Shown piece after piece: positions 37,650-46,345 of a stretch of DNA of 64,000 nt; within the stretch, counting starts at the first letter, position 1, and the number at the start of each line of letters is the position of its first letter. Location: positions 62,001 through 126,000 of the forward strand of contig JAGYKR010000004.1 in NCBI GenBank assembly GCA_018401375.1, written 5' to 3'. This stretch comes from Ilumatobacteraceae bacterium. Its GTDB lineage: Bacteria > Actinomycetota > Acidimicrobiia > Acidimicrobiales > Ilumatobacteraceae. The notes under the pieces are model-generated. The model worked only from the letters and a program-made list of their open reading frames with translations. It did not search any database and was not told the DNA's origin. Both the position numbers and the translations under genes were made by a program.

Positions 37650-38846
37650 TTAGGCGGGCAGGCCTGCAGTGTTTTTCGTGGCATTTCGCAGCCACAGCGT
37701 CAAGGTGATCCCCGCCAAGGTGTACACCGCAAGGACCGGGCTGTACCCGACGAGTCGTCCGGCGCTGGCCACGAAAAATGGCATCGTCATCCCGAGATAC
37801 GTCACTGCGTAAAATGAGCCTGTTAGCGCGCCCCGGTCTTTGGGATCGGCGATGTGGTCGATCATTCGCAGACCTGATGTCATGCACATCCCGGACGCAC
37901 CGCCAACGAGGATCGAAGCCACAAAGAGCAAAGGCCACGCACCCGTAGCGAAAGCCGCTGTGCCGATTGCGCAGCCGATCGTGCCCGAGGTTGCGCCCAG
38001 AGGAGCAGCCCGTACGGGACCCCAGCGGGCTACGAGGGCTTGGGCCGGGATGATTGCAAACATCGCCAACATTCCAACCACCCCGGTCACGAAGATCGCC
38101 ACCGATCCCATTGCGGGACGCAACAGGACCGGGAACAGACCAAGCGCCAGCGAGGGAAACCCGAACACGCACAGCGCAGTCGGCGCGATGACCCGGACAA
38201 AGGTGCGCCGGGCCTCTCTCGGGATACCGAGGTTTGGGCGGATCTGCCGATCCCGCTCCCTGATGACGGTCTCGGGTGCTTTGGAGATCACGAACCCACC
38301 GAGGATCACAAGGGCGATGTGCACCACATACGGCAGGGTCAGCGGCCATCGGACCCATTCGCCGAGAGCTCCGGCCACGAGCGGCCCGAGTCCGAAACCG
38401 ATGTAGAGCACGAGACCCGTCATCCGTGCTGCCCATAACGGCCGATCGGCGATTAACTCGCGCATCCAGGCGCTCGCGACCACAAAGACGAGTCCAGACA
38501 CTGCGCCGAGTAGGAACCGGCCAAAGAACAGCAGCGGCACCGAGTTGTGTCCGAAGATCAGAATGATCGAGGCGACAGCCGACAACACGAGACCCGGGAT
38601 GACGATCGGTCGCCGCCCGAGCACATCAGAGGCAGGCCCCGAGTACACCAGGGCCGGGGCCAGACCGAGCGGGTAGACCGCAAACAATGCGGCAACTGTC
38701 AACGTGCTTAAACCCATCTCGCGGTCGTAGATGAGGAGCAACGGGGTGGAGACATTCGTCCCGTAGGCCACTGCGAATAGTGCAATCCCAAGGGCCCACA
38801 CTCCTCTGCGATTGGTGAGGGCCTTGGTTTGTGTGTCACTGAGCAC
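37650..38846 (-). CDS. Major facilitator superfamily transporter
   Basis: A 398-residue membrane transporter with about twelve hydrophobic segments: VWALGIALFAVAYGTNVSTPLLL, the motif PASDVLGRRPIVIPGL in loop 2-3, LLFFGRFLLGAVSGLVFV, GLVLYIGFGLGPLVAGAL and matching second-half helices. GTG start at 38846 (VLSDTQTK). Substrate unknown; the motif matches drug/sugar-efflux MFS proteins. It starts 23 bases downstream of the hydrolase stop (38870) on the same strand, so both may be in one unit with the acyl-CoA dehydrogenase further upstream. Confidence 0.88.
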   Translation of the reverse strand: MLSDTQTKALTNRRGVWALGIALFAVAYGTNVSTPLLLIYDREMGLSTLTVAALFAVYPLGLAPALVYSGPASDVLGRRPIVIPGLVLSAVASIILIFGHNSVPLLFFGRFLLGAVSGLVFVVASAWMRELIADRPLWAARMTGLVLYIGFGLGPLVAGALGEWVRWPLTLPYVVHIALVILGGFVISKAPETVIRERDRQIRPNLGIPREARRTFVRVIAPTALCVFGFPSLALGLFPVLLRPAMGSVAIFVTGVVGMLAMFAIIPAQALVARWGPVRAAPLGATSGTIGCAIGTAAFATGAWPLLFVASILVGGASGMCMTSGLRMIDHIADPKDRGALTGSFYAVTYLGMTMPFFVASAGRLVGYSPVLAVYTLAGITLTLWLRNATKNTAGLPA

Positions 38847-38869
38847 GAGTGACCACCGTAGTTGTTCGG

Positions 38870-39766
38870 TTAGTCCAGTCCCGCAGCCCGCATCGCAGCC
38901 ATTGCGGTGGCTCTCGCTCCGGCCTCACCCATCAAGACGTCGTAATGGTTAGAACCCGGGATCGTTATCCAGGTGTGCTGGGGGTAGAGGGCCATCTGTT
39001 CAGCAGGAATGAATGGGATCGGACCGGCCAAGATGCCCAGTTCGGCTCGAATCATGGTGATTGGATGGGTCTGACGTTCGAGACTGGTGCGTACCTTCTC
39101 GTCGAGCAGCAACTCGGCGCCGTCTTGGCGCACGGCCGGCTCGTGGACCTTGCTGCGATATCCCTCAGGGCAGGTGATGAGGTCGTCCATGATGTAGCGC
39201 TCTACCGCCGGGGAAATCCCCGAGGCAAAGGCCGGATGAGACTCCCACATCTGGCGGTATGCATCAGGAGATTCCCAGGTCTGGCGAAGTCGAGCCAACG
39301 AGGGCCCGAGGACCTGATCGAGCTGGGCCTGCGGGTCTCTGCCCGGGGGCAGGGGGAGCGATACCGCCCCATCGACGAGGATCATTTCGGAGATCAACTC
39401 GGGGTGGTGTTCGGCGCACAACAATGCGACATAGGTGCCCATCGAATGGCCAGAGACCACCACGGGACCACCGCCGATCTCGCCGGTGATCTGAGTGATG
39501 ACGGCGGCAATGTCTTGCGCATGGCGCCGGATTCCGTAGGGCGCAGGGGCGCTGGAACTCGCACCGCGCCCACGCAGATCCACAGACACCACGCGCATCG
39601 CACCGTTGATGAACTCAGCCACCGGACCGTAGGTCCACGCATTAGCGGTGATCCCGTGTACGGCCAGCAACACAGGGGCTCCCGGTTCGCACGGCCATTC
39701 GAGCGCCCCGATTTCGGCGTCCCCGACAGTGAACGAGATCCGGCGTGGTTCTGATTTTTGAGACAT
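38870..39766 (-). CDS. Alpha/beta-fold hydrolase
   Basis: A 298-residue alpha/beta hydrolase. LLAVHGITANAWTYGP gives the oxyanion region, VVVSGHSMGTYVALLCAEHHPE the nucleophile elbow (Ser), and SNHYDVLMG the catalytic His; an acid residue in the strand before the cap is likely Asp in LVDGAV. Substrate cannot be inferred; esterases, lactonases, haloperoxidase-like and ring-cleavage hydrolases share this fold. Two short imperfect direct repeats of TGTTCGTAA lie just upstream of the start. Confidence 0.87.
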   Translation of the reverse strand: MSQKSEPRRISFTVGDAEIGALEWPCEPGAPVLLAVHGITANAWTYGPVAEFINGAMRVVSVDLRGRGASSSAPAPYGIRRHAQDIAAVITQITGEIGGGPVVVSGHSMGTYVALLCAEHHPELISEMILVDGAVSLPLPPGRDPQAQLDQVLGPSLARLRQTWESPDAYRQMWESHPAFASGISPAVERYIMDDLITCPEGYRSKVHEPAVRQDGAELLLDEKVRTSLERQTHPITMIRAELGILAGPIPFIPAEQMALYPQHTWITIPGSNHYDVLMGEAGARATAMAAMRAAGLD

Positions 39767-39814
39767 GTTCCTGTTCGTAATGGTCTTGTTCGTAACGGTG
39801 GTGTTCGAAGAAGA

Positions 39815-40921
39815 TCAGCGCGGCTCACGGGGGAGCGCAAGGACCCGCTCGCCGAGGATGTTGCGCATCACATTGGAGGTGCCACCCATGATCGTGTAGC
39901 CGGGGGCATAGGTGAGGCCATGCACCACGTCATTCCACAGCATTGCCTCGGCGCCAAACACCTTGGCCACGAACTCAGAAACCCGCCACTCATGTTCGGT
40001 GCAGAAACATTTGGTCGCAGCCGAAAAGCCACCGGGAGCCTGGCCGAGCACTTCACGGGTGACGAGGATCCGTCCGATTCGATAGCCCGTTTCCAAAGCA
40101 GCGATCTCTTGGCGGATCACGGGATCGCTGGTGTCGGCTCGCTCTTTGGCCATCTCGTAGAGCGCTTGATTGGAGACCAAGCGATCGATCCCGCCACGCT
40201 CATGTTCGAGCTGGCGCATGGTCTGCTTAAACGCCCCGCCCTCAAGGCCCACGAGGTTCTTCGCCGGCACCCGCACATCGGTGAACCAGACCTCGGAGAA
40301 ATGACGGTTGGTGGTCATGTCGGTGATCGGGCGAACCTCAATCCCAGGGGTGTTCATCGGGACGATGATTTCGGAGATGCCAGCGTGGGGTGGGCCGTCC
40401 TCGGAGGTCCGACAGATCAGGTAGCAGTAGTCAGCAACTGCCCCGAAACTGGTCCAAATCTTTTGGCCGTTGATCACAAACTCATCGCCATCGCGCACCG
40501 CACGGGTCTTCAATGACGCAAGATCTGATCCGGCATCGGGCTCAGACATGCCGATACACCAAGTGGTCTCTCCTGCCAAGATTGCTGGCAAAAACTCTTC
40601 TTGCTGATCGGGACGCCCGTAAGCAATCAAGGTCGGACCCATCTGCCGATCGGCGAACCATGCGGCCGCGATCGGTGCGCCCGCTGCGATGAGTTCTTCG
40701 CCCACGATCAGTCGGTCGATAGCGGGTCGTCCACCACCCCCGAACTCCACCGGCCAGGTCATGCCGATCCACCCGTGGGCCGCCATTTCACGGGCGAAGT
40801 CCTTGGAGTAGCCGTTAATCCACGAGTCGTTGGATCGTCCGTAGCGGGCTACCGCTTCGAGAGCCACCTTGCGCGCATGGGTGCGCAGTTCAATCTGTTC
40901 GGGGGTCCAAGCGAAGTCCAT
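39815..40921 (-). CDS. Acyl-CoA dehydrogenase
   Basis: A 368-residue flavoprotein of beta-oxidation or related desaturation. MDFAWTPEQIELR, GWIGMTWPVEFGGGG, WCIGMSEPDAGSDLASLKTRA, VINGQKIWTSFGAVADYCYL, and YTIMGGTSNVMRNILGERVLALPR are all present. The C-terminal segment has Gly where classical short-chain enzymes have the catalytic Glu, as in many actinobacterial FadE proteins that need a partner subunit or use a Glu elsewhere. Intact, in contrast to the decayed copy at 6945-7390. Confidence 0.93.
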   Translation of the reverse strand: MDFAWTPEQIELRTHARKVALEAVARYGRSNDSWINGYSKDFAREMAAHGWIGMTWPVEFGGGGRPAIDRLIVGEELIAAGAPIAAAWFADRQMGPTLIAYGRPDQQEEFLPAILAGETTWCIGMSEPDAGSDLASLKTRAVRDGDEFVINGQKIWTSFGAVADYCYLICRTSEDGPPHAGISEIIVPMNTPGIEVRPITDMTTNRHFSEVWFTDVRVPAKNLVGLEGGAFKQTMRQLEHERGGIDRLVSNQALYEMAKERADTSDPVIRQEIAALETGYRIGRILVTREVLGQAPGGFSAATKCFCTEHEWRVSEFVAKVFGAEAMLWNDVVHGLTYAPGYTIMGGTSNVMRNILGERVLALPREPR

Positions 40922-41007
40922 GGGACCATCGTAAACCGCGGACTACCTTCCACGCAGACCCGAGACAGCGATATTGATGAAACCGCCCCGGCGCCGGCGC
41001 GGATAAC

Positions 41008-42273
41008 TCACCGAGCGGAGAGATCCACGTAATCGCGTTCGCCGGGGCCGGTGTACCACTGGCGCGGACGGGAGATTTTCTGCTCCTTGTCGAGCAGCAA
41101 CTCTTCCCAGTGGGCCAGCCATCCCGAAATCCGGGGGATCGCGAACAGCACGGTAAACATCTCCACCGGGAAGTTCATCGCCTGATAGATCAGGCCTGAG
41201 TAGAAGTCCACGTTGGGGTAGAGACGCCGATCCACGAAATACGGATCCTTGAGGGCCGTCTCTTCAAGTTTGAGGGCGATGTCGAGCAACGGGTTCTTGC
41301 CGGTGACCTCAAAGACGTCGTAGGCCGACTTCTTGATGATCGCTGCCCGTGGGTCGTAGTTCTTGTAGACCCGGTGACCAAAGCCCATCAGTTTGCCTTC
41401 GCCACGCTTTACCGATTCCACGAACTCGGCCACGTTGTCGATCGAGCCGATATCGGTCAGCATTCGGACCACAGCCTCGTTAGCTCCGCCGTGCAGCGGG
41501 CCGTAAAGGGCTGATGCCGCTGCTGCGGCCGAGGAATAGGGATCTGCTTCGCTGGAGCCGACCACCCGCATCGCAGTGGTGCCGCAGTTCTGCTCGTGGT
41601 CGGCATGCAAGATGAACAAGATGTCCATCGCCCGCTCCAAGACGGGATCCACCTCGTAGTCGCCCACCTTCCACATCATGTTAAGGAAGTTGGCGGGATA
41701 GGACAGGTCGTTGTCGGGGTAGTTAAAGGGCAGACCAACGCTGAAGCGATAGCACATGGCTGCCAAGGTCGGAGTCTTTGCGATCAACCGAATAAACGAG
41801 TTGTGGCGACTCTGGGGGTCTTTGATGTTCTTGGCGTCGTCATAGAACGTGCCGAGCGCTGCTACCGAGGACACGAACATGCCCATCGGGTGAGCGTCGT
41901 AATGGAAGCCGTCCACGAACCGTTTACGCATGTTCTCGTGAATGAACGTGTGATGGGTGATCTCGTTGCGCCAGGTCTCAAACTGGGCGGGGGTGGGCAG
42001 GTCGCCGTGGCGCAGGAGGTAGGCCACTTCAAGGTAAGTGGACTTCTCGGCGAGTTGCTCGATCGGGTATCCCCGATACCGCAGGACTCCGTTGTCCCCG
42101 TCCAGATATGTGATCTCCGAGCGACACGAGGCCGTGGACAAGTAGGCCGGATCGTAGAAGTACAAGTTCGGATCAAGTTCGCGGATCGCCGCCGAGGAAA
42201 ACACTCCGTCGGTGATCGGGACCGTCACGGTCTTGCCGGTGCGGTCATCGGTGATGGTAATTGTGTCGGGCAC
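41008..42273 (-). CDS. gltA: Citrate synthase (type II)
   Basis: A 421-residue TCA-cycle enzyme condensing acetyl-CoA and oxaloacetate. LHADHEQNCGTTAMRVVGSS, YGPLHGGANEAVVRML and GFGHRVYKNYDPRA hold the catalytic His residues, and NVDFYSGLIYQAM the catalytic Asp. The N-terminal beta domain (ITITDDRTGKTVTVPITDG) marks the allosteric, hexameric type. GTG start preceded by GAAGGAAGAG. It stands alone on the minus strand. Confidence 0.97.
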   Translation of the reverse strand: MPDTITITDDRTGKTVTVPITDGVFSSAAIRELDPNLYFYDPAYLSTASCRSEITYLDGDNGVLRYRGYPIEQLAEKSTYLEVAYLLRHGDLPTPAQFETWRNEITHHTFIHENMRKRFVDGFHYDAHPMGMFVSSVAALGTFYDDAKNIKDPQSRHNSFIRLIAKTPTLAAMCYRFSVGLPFNYPDNDLSYPANFLNMMWKVGDYEVDPVLERAMDILFILHADHEQNCGTTAMRVVGSSEADPYSSAAAAASALYGPLHGGANEAVVRMLTDIGSIDNVAEFVESVKRGEGKLMGFGHRVYKNYDPRAAIIKKSAYDVFEVTGKNPLLDIALKLEETALKDPYFVDRRLYPNVDFYSGLIYQAMNFPVEMFTVLFAIPRISGWLAHWEELLLDKEQKISRPRQWYTGPGERDYVDLSAR

Positions 42274-42379
42274 GTCTCTTCCTTCGTGTCACGAGTGGTC
42301 GGGGCTTACTCCCCGGCGATGAACTTAGTAGGCGGAGGGGTCACGCTTCCAACGTGACCGCCGTCGCACCAGATCAGAG

Positions 42380-42649
42380 TCAGGCGTGGTCGTCTTTGAC
42401 GATGGTCTCAGTCTCGATTTCAATGGCGTCGAGAAAGGCCTCCACATCGGATTCCTCACCACCGATCAGCCAGGCAGAAGACTCCGGGCCGTCTTCGGTC
42501 TCCTCGTCCCATGGCATAACGCCGTCGAGTACGTATCGGTCAACAGCGATGTCCTCTTCGGTGTCCTTGTCCGGAGCCACGATCGCTAACTCCACCTCCA
42601 TGTCAGGTGGATAGTCACTCAAGATGTCGATCAATTCAGAAACTCTCAT
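42380..42649 (-). CDS. Small acidic protein of unknown function
   Basis: An 89-residue, very acidic protein (MRVSELIDILSDYPPDMEVELAIV...; about a third of the residues Asp or Glu), without membrane segment or Cys. MRVSELIDILSDYP resembles a short conserved start seen in uncharacterised bacterial proteins. It lies between citrate synthase and an uncharacterised gene, all on the minus strand. Confidence 0.65.
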   Translation of the reverse strand: MRVSELIDILSDYPPDMEVELAIVAPDKDTEEDIAVDRYVLDGVMPWDEETEDGPESSAWLIGGEESDVEAFLDAIEIETETIVKDDHA

Positions 42650-42722
42650 CGTGACCCCCGTAAAAGTATGGATATGCGATTGCTGATCGCATGTTTGCTG
42701 CTAACGCTGGGATTTTTGCTCA

Positions 42723-43430
42723 TCACTCGTCGAGCCAAGCCTCAGCTCGTTCGAGCAAAAACAGGCTGACATGCTTACAGCGCTCGAGGCTGTTGGACAC
42801 TGAGGCATCGTTGTTCAGGTACACATCGGCCAGATCCACCGACATTCGGGCCACGATGCTCAAGGAGCGTTCAGGGGCGTCGGTGACACTCGGGAATGAG
42901 TCGATGGCGGACACTTCGAGAGGAAGCTCAATTCCGCCGATCCCGGCAAGTTCCGTCGCTAGGACGAGTAGATCAGGGGGAGCAGGTAGTGGGGGAAGTG
43001 TCCACGTGAACAGCAACGGAAAACTGAAGCCGGTAGGTGGGTCGGCATCCACATCATCGATTTTGATGATTTCGTCCTCAAAGCCAAGGAGAGCGCGTGG
43101 ATCCACATCGAGGGACAGATGGAGATCGATCGGTCCACTGCAAGCCTCCTCAGGGTGGAGGTCCACCTCCCACAGTTGCCGTAGCGAGTAGGTCTCCACA
43201 AAGTGTCGCTCGTCATGGACATGAAATCCATGATCGATGGCCTGACTTTTGATGTCGGCCACGAAGCCTGCTACGTCGATGACGGCCACGCCAACCCCCT
43301 CAATCCGGTCGGCTCCTGAAGAGTTGCGGAGATCCGCACCACTGCTCTTCGGACCGACGGTTGCTGGATGCGAAGTCCGTGAAACCTCTGTCTGAGCGCT
43401 GTTCGCCTGAGAACCATTCGCCGCTGACAC
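42723..43430 (-). CDS. Uncharacterised 235-aa protein
   Basis: Open frame with clear protein-like C-terminal two thirds (GVGVAVIDVAGFVADIK, HFVETYSLRQLWEVDLHP, LHLSLDVDPRALLGFEDE, NSLERCKHVSLFLLERAEAWL). I recognise no family; it is acidic, soluble and without signal peptide. The frame runs up to 43730, but everything above 43459 is antisense to the inositol-monophosphatase gene; GTG at 43430 is the first start outside it. A start near residue 50 of the longer reading is also possible. Confidence 0.55.
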   Translation of the reverse strand: MSAANGSQANSAQTEVSRTSHPATVGPKSSGADLRNSSGADRIEGVGVAVIDVAGFVADIKSQAIDHGFHVHDERHFVETYSLRQLWEVDLHPEEACSGPIDLHLSLDVDPRALLGFEDEIIKIDDVDADPPTGFSFPLLFTWTLPPLPAPPDLLVLATELAGIGGIELPLEVSAIDSFPSVTDAPERSLSIVARMSVDLADVYLNNDASVSNSLERCKHVSLFLLERAEAWLDE

Positions 43431-43467
43431 TATCGCCGCCGCACATAGCGGCGCTACCGTGCCAGCG

Positions 43468-44229
43468 ATGAGTGCAGCCAAGGACGTGGAGTTGTTCTGG
43501 GAGGCGGCCTCTCGGGCGACGACCAACGTCCGGGCCGTACTAGATGCCACATCGGACTGGACCGAATCCGGTCTGCGCGACGGCCAATATCGAGTGGACC
43601 TGGTGACTGACCAGGTCTGCGTGGAGCCCCTGATGGAAGCTGGCTTTGCCGTGTTGTCCGAGGAGAGCGGGCGACGCGGACCGTCATCGGCCTGCATTGT
43701 CGTGGTGGATCCTTTAGATGGTTCCACCAATGCAGCGCGGGGTGTTCGGTGGTTTGCGACAGCGATGTGTCTCGTTGACGAACGAGGTCCACTCGCAGCA
43801 TGGGTGGTGAACCATGCAGACGGGGACGTCTTTAGTGCGCTGCGCGGCCACGGGGCACGCCATAACGGTCACCTGATCTCGGTGAACCCTCAAGTCGACC
43901 TCGCCGAGGCCTTTATCGGCGTATCCGGTTTGCCAACACACCACTACGGATGGGCCCAGTTCCGCGCCCTCGGGGCAGCGGCCCTCGACATCTCAGCGGT
44001 GGCCAACGGCGTCTACGACGGATGGTGCGACATGAGTCATGATGCCCACGGAGTCTGGGACTATCTCGCAGCCGTTTTGATCTGCACGGAAGCCGGCGGT
44101 GTGGCGGCCGATGCCATGGGACGAGACCTCGTAGTGCTCGATCCCTCGGCCCGTCGTACCCCGGTGGTGGCCAATCATCCGAGCCTGCTGACAGCATTAC
44201 TCAAGGAACGCAACCGATCTGCCCGATAA
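43468..44229 (+). CDS. Inositol-monophosphatase family phosphatase
   Basis: A 253-residue Mg-dependent phosphatase. VLSEESG and DPLDGSTN carry the first metal site, and DAHGVWDYLAAVLICTEAGG the third, matching the IMPase/SuhB/CysQ superfamily. Candidate substrates are inositol-1-phosphate, histidinol phosphate, or 3'-phosphoadenosine phosphate; the sequence does not decide. The start is GTG 43459 or ATG 43468, with no clear ribosome site. Followed by tRNA-Val(UAC). Confidence 0.9.
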   Translation: MSAAKDVELFWEAASRATTNVRAVLDATSDWTESGLRDGQYRVDLVTDQVCVEPLMEAGFAVLSEESGRRGPSSACIVVVDPLDGSTNAARGVRWFATAMCLVDERGPLAAWVVNHADGDVFSALRGHGARHNGHLISVNPQVDLAEAFIGVSGLPTHHYGWAQFRALGAAALDISAVANGVYDGWCDMSHDAHGVWDYLAAVLICTEAGGVAADAMGRDLVVLDPSARRTPVVANHPSLLTALLKERNRSAR

Positions 44230-44254
44230 CATCGGCGGTCCGCAATCGATTCGC

Positions 44255-44328
44255 GGGCGTATAGCTCAGTTGGTTAGAGCGCTGCCCTTACAAGGCAGAT
44301 GTCGGGGGTTCGAGTCCCTCTACGCCCA
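44255..44328 (+). tRNA. tRNA-Val(UAC)
   Basis: Cloverleaf with acceptor GGGCGTA/TACGCCC, D arm GCTC/GAGC, anticodon stem CTGCC/GGCAG with loop CTTACAA giving anticodon UAC, and T loop TTCGAGT. Discriminator A is followed by CGC rather than CCA, so the 3' end must be added by CCA-transferase. A second valine isoacceptor in the same window as tRNA-Val(GAC). Confidence 0.95.
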
Positions 44329-44357
44329 CGCTTTGTGGAGAGTTCTTGATTCCAGCG

Positions 44358-44386
44358 TTGGAGTGGCCCGTGCTAGTGAGTAGTGT
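44358..44386 (+). promoter_or_regulatory. Possible promoter of the cold-shock gene (TTGGAG-17-TAGTGT)
   Basis: TTGGAG (44358-44363), a 17-base spacer and TAGTGT (44381-44386, fitting the actinobacterial TANNNT -10) lie between tRNA-Val and the cold-shock start, giving a leader of about 45 bases. Confidence 0.35.
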
Positions 44387-44439
44387 GTATCAATCGCCGT
44401 CACCACAGACGTGCGAATTTCAAGTGGAGTAATAGAAAA

Positions 44440-44640
44440 ATGGCTACAGGCACCGTGAAGTTCTTCAACGACGAGAAGGGCTTCGGTTTCATCAGCCGCC
44501 CTGATGGAGATGACGTCTTCGTTCACTTCTCCAATATCGAGGGCACTGGTCGTCGCACCCTGCATGACGGACAGGATGTGGAATTCGAGATCGCACCAGG
44601 CCGTAAAGGTCCTGAAGCGGTCAACGTCCGGGCGATCTGA
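44440..44640 (+). CDS. Cold-shock domain protein (CspA family)
   Basis: A 66-residue single cold-shock domain: [20 protein letters not shown] (RNP1-like) and [12 protein letters not shown] (RNP2) with an OB fold, binding single-stranded RNA/DNA as an RNA chaperone. GTGGAG precedes the ATG by ten bases. The stop is immediately followed by the GTG of a small basic protein, so both are co-translated. Confidence 0.96.
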   Translation: MATGTVKFFNDEKGFGFISRPDGDDVFVHFSNIEGTGRRTLHDGQDVEFEIAPGRKGPEAVNVRAI

Positions 44641-44895
44641 GTGGCGTCAAGCCCTCAATCGTTTAACAAGCGTCAGCGCGAACGCGCAAAAAAGGAAAAG
44701 GCGGCTCTCAAAAGGGAGCGGCGCCAATCCAAGCCTGAGGACGGCGAGGACACAGAAGGACCCCTCGATGAGGACGCCCTGCTGGAGCGCTTCCGCGTCC
44801 TCAACGAACGACATGCAGCCGGCACCGTGACAGCCGAAGATTTTGAGGCCGAGCGCCAAGAGATCTTCGGACTGCTCGGTCTCGGTGAAGCCTGA
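44641..44895 (+). CDS. Small charged protein co-transcribed with the cold-shock gene
   Basis: An 84-residue protein: a Lys/Arg-rich N-terminal half (FNKRQRERAKKEKAALKRER) that should form a charged helix, followed by an acidic linker and a short helical end (DALLERFRVLNERHAAGTVT, then a DFEAERQEIF helix) resembling the SHOCT-type C-terminal fold. GTG begins at the base after the csp stop codon, showing tight coupling. The basic helix suggests nucleic-acid or ribosome association; function unknown. Confidence 0.65.
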   Translation: MASSPQSFNKRQRERAKKEKAALKRERRQSKPEDGEDTEGPLDEDALLERFRVLNERHAAGTVTAEDFEAERQEIFGLLGLGEA

Positions 44896-44947
44896 CCCAA
44901 CGTTGCTCTAGGAGCGAAGCATCTCTCGGGGTGCGAGGATGGGCGGT

Positions 44948-46330
44948 ATGCGCATTGTCTTTGCTACTGCAGAACTGAGCCCGATCGCCACCGTTGGTGG
45001 TCTGGCCGCGGCCGCTGCTGGGCTTGTGCGTGAACTGCGTATTCAAGGCCACCAAGTAGATTTACTTCTTCCCGACTACGGGGGGGTGGAGCTCGTTGAT
45101 GAGCGCATCTCTACCCTTGAGGTTCCCTCATGGGTAGGCCCCGCCCGGGTGCGGTCAGGGCGCCATGCAGTGGTGGGCGACATTCATTTAATCGCAGTCG
45201 CCGGTATCGAACGTAGTCACCCCTACCTCCGTCCTGACGGTGAGGGGTGGCCTGATAACACCGAGCGGTTCTTGGGCTTCTCGCGTGCCGTTGCAGCCTT
45301 CGTTGAGGCCAATCGCCCCGATGTCGTCCATGTCAATGACTGGCACACAGCCACGACCCTGGCGGCCCTCGACGGTTCGATTCCTTCGGTGCTGTCTCTC
45401 CATAACCTTGCCTACCAGGGCACTGCCGCGGCTGACTGGATCCCCAAGATCGGGCCTCGTGGTCTCCATTACGAGTGGTGGGGTGGTCTGAACCCGTTGA
45501 CCGGCGCGATTGCGTTGGCGGATCGCATCATTGCGGTGTCCCCTAACTATTCCCGTGAGATCCGAACCCCAGAGGGTGGGTTCGGGATTGATGAGGCCCT
45601 CGGCTTTCGGGGCGACGCTGTGGTGGGGATTTTGAACGGCATCGATACGGAGATTTGGGACCCTGCCACGGACCCGTTGCTCGTGAGTACATTTTCGGCA
45701 TTGGATCTCACAGGTCGTGAAGCGAACCGTCGTGCCTTATCTGAACGGATGGGATTCGCCTCTGATCATGTTCCTTTGGCCACTGTGGTCACACGACTGA
45801 CGGAGCAAAAGGGCATCGATTTGTTGCTGCCGATCATCCCGGTGCTTGCCGAGGTGCCAGTGCGTCTCGCCGTGCTTGGCTCTGGAGATGCGTCGCTGAG
45901 CGCTCAACTTCACGCTGCGGCGCGCTCGCACCCCGAGTCCTTTGCGTTTGTGGAGGGTTACGACGAGGCGTTGTCGCATCAGATGTTTGCTGGGGCTGAC
46001 ATGTTTGTCATGCCCAGCAGGTTTGAACCCTGCGGTCTGACCCAGATGCAAGCGATGCGGTACGGCGCAATCCCGGTGGTGACAGCGGTGGGTGGTCTCG
46101 TGGATACCGTTATCGATCTCGACCTTGATCCACGCCAGGGCACCGGCGTCGTCGCGAACGCCGCCGATCCGGTCGCAGTGATGGCGGCATTGTTCCGATT
46201 GGCACGGAGGATCACCGACACCCGTCGGCGCGAGCGCATTCAACGCCGGATCATGTCCATCGACTGGTCATGGGCGGAGCCCGCTCGGAAATATGTGACC
46301 ATTTATCGTGACCTCGTCACTACCGATTGA
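44948..46330 (+). CDS. glgA: Glycogen synthase-like GT5 glycosyltransferase
   Basis: A 460-residue GT-B glycosyltransferase of the starch/glycogen synthase family, elongating alpha-1,4-glucan from ADP-glucose. MRIVFATAELSPIATVGG, VVHVNDWHTATTLAAL, SPNYSREIRTPEGGFGIDEAL, GILNGIDTEIWDPATD, and PSRFEPCGLTQMQAMRYGAIPVV are typical. The nucleotide-binding KTGGL motif is TVGGL here, so the canonical lysine is missing. The ATG at 44948 is preferred over 44939, with GAGG nine bases upstream. It is 15 bases before glgC, the enzyme that makes its donor. Confidence 0.9.
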   Translation: MRIVFATAELSPIATVGGLAAAAAGLVRELRIQGHQVDLLLPDYGGVELVDERISTLEVPSWVGPARVRSGRHAVVGDIHLIAVAGIERSHPYLRPDGEGWPDNTERFLGFSRAVAAFVEANRPDVVHVNDWHTATTLAALDGSIPSVLSLHNLAYQGTAAADWIPKIGPRGLHYEWWGGLNPLTGAIALADRIIAVSPNYSREIRTPEGGFGIDEALGFRGDAVVGILNGIDTEIWDPATDPLLVSTFSALDLTGREANRRALSERMGFASDHVPLATVVTRLTEQKGIDLLLPIIPVLAEVPVRLAVLGSGDASLSAQLHAAARSHPESFAFVEGYDEALSHQMFAGADMFVMPSRFEPCGLTQMQAMRYGAIPVVTAVGGLVDTVIDLDLDPRQGTGVVANAADPVAVMAALFRLARRITDTRRRERIQRRIMSIDWSWAEPARKYVTIYRDLVTTD

Positions 46331-46345
46331 GTACTCTGCTCACCA

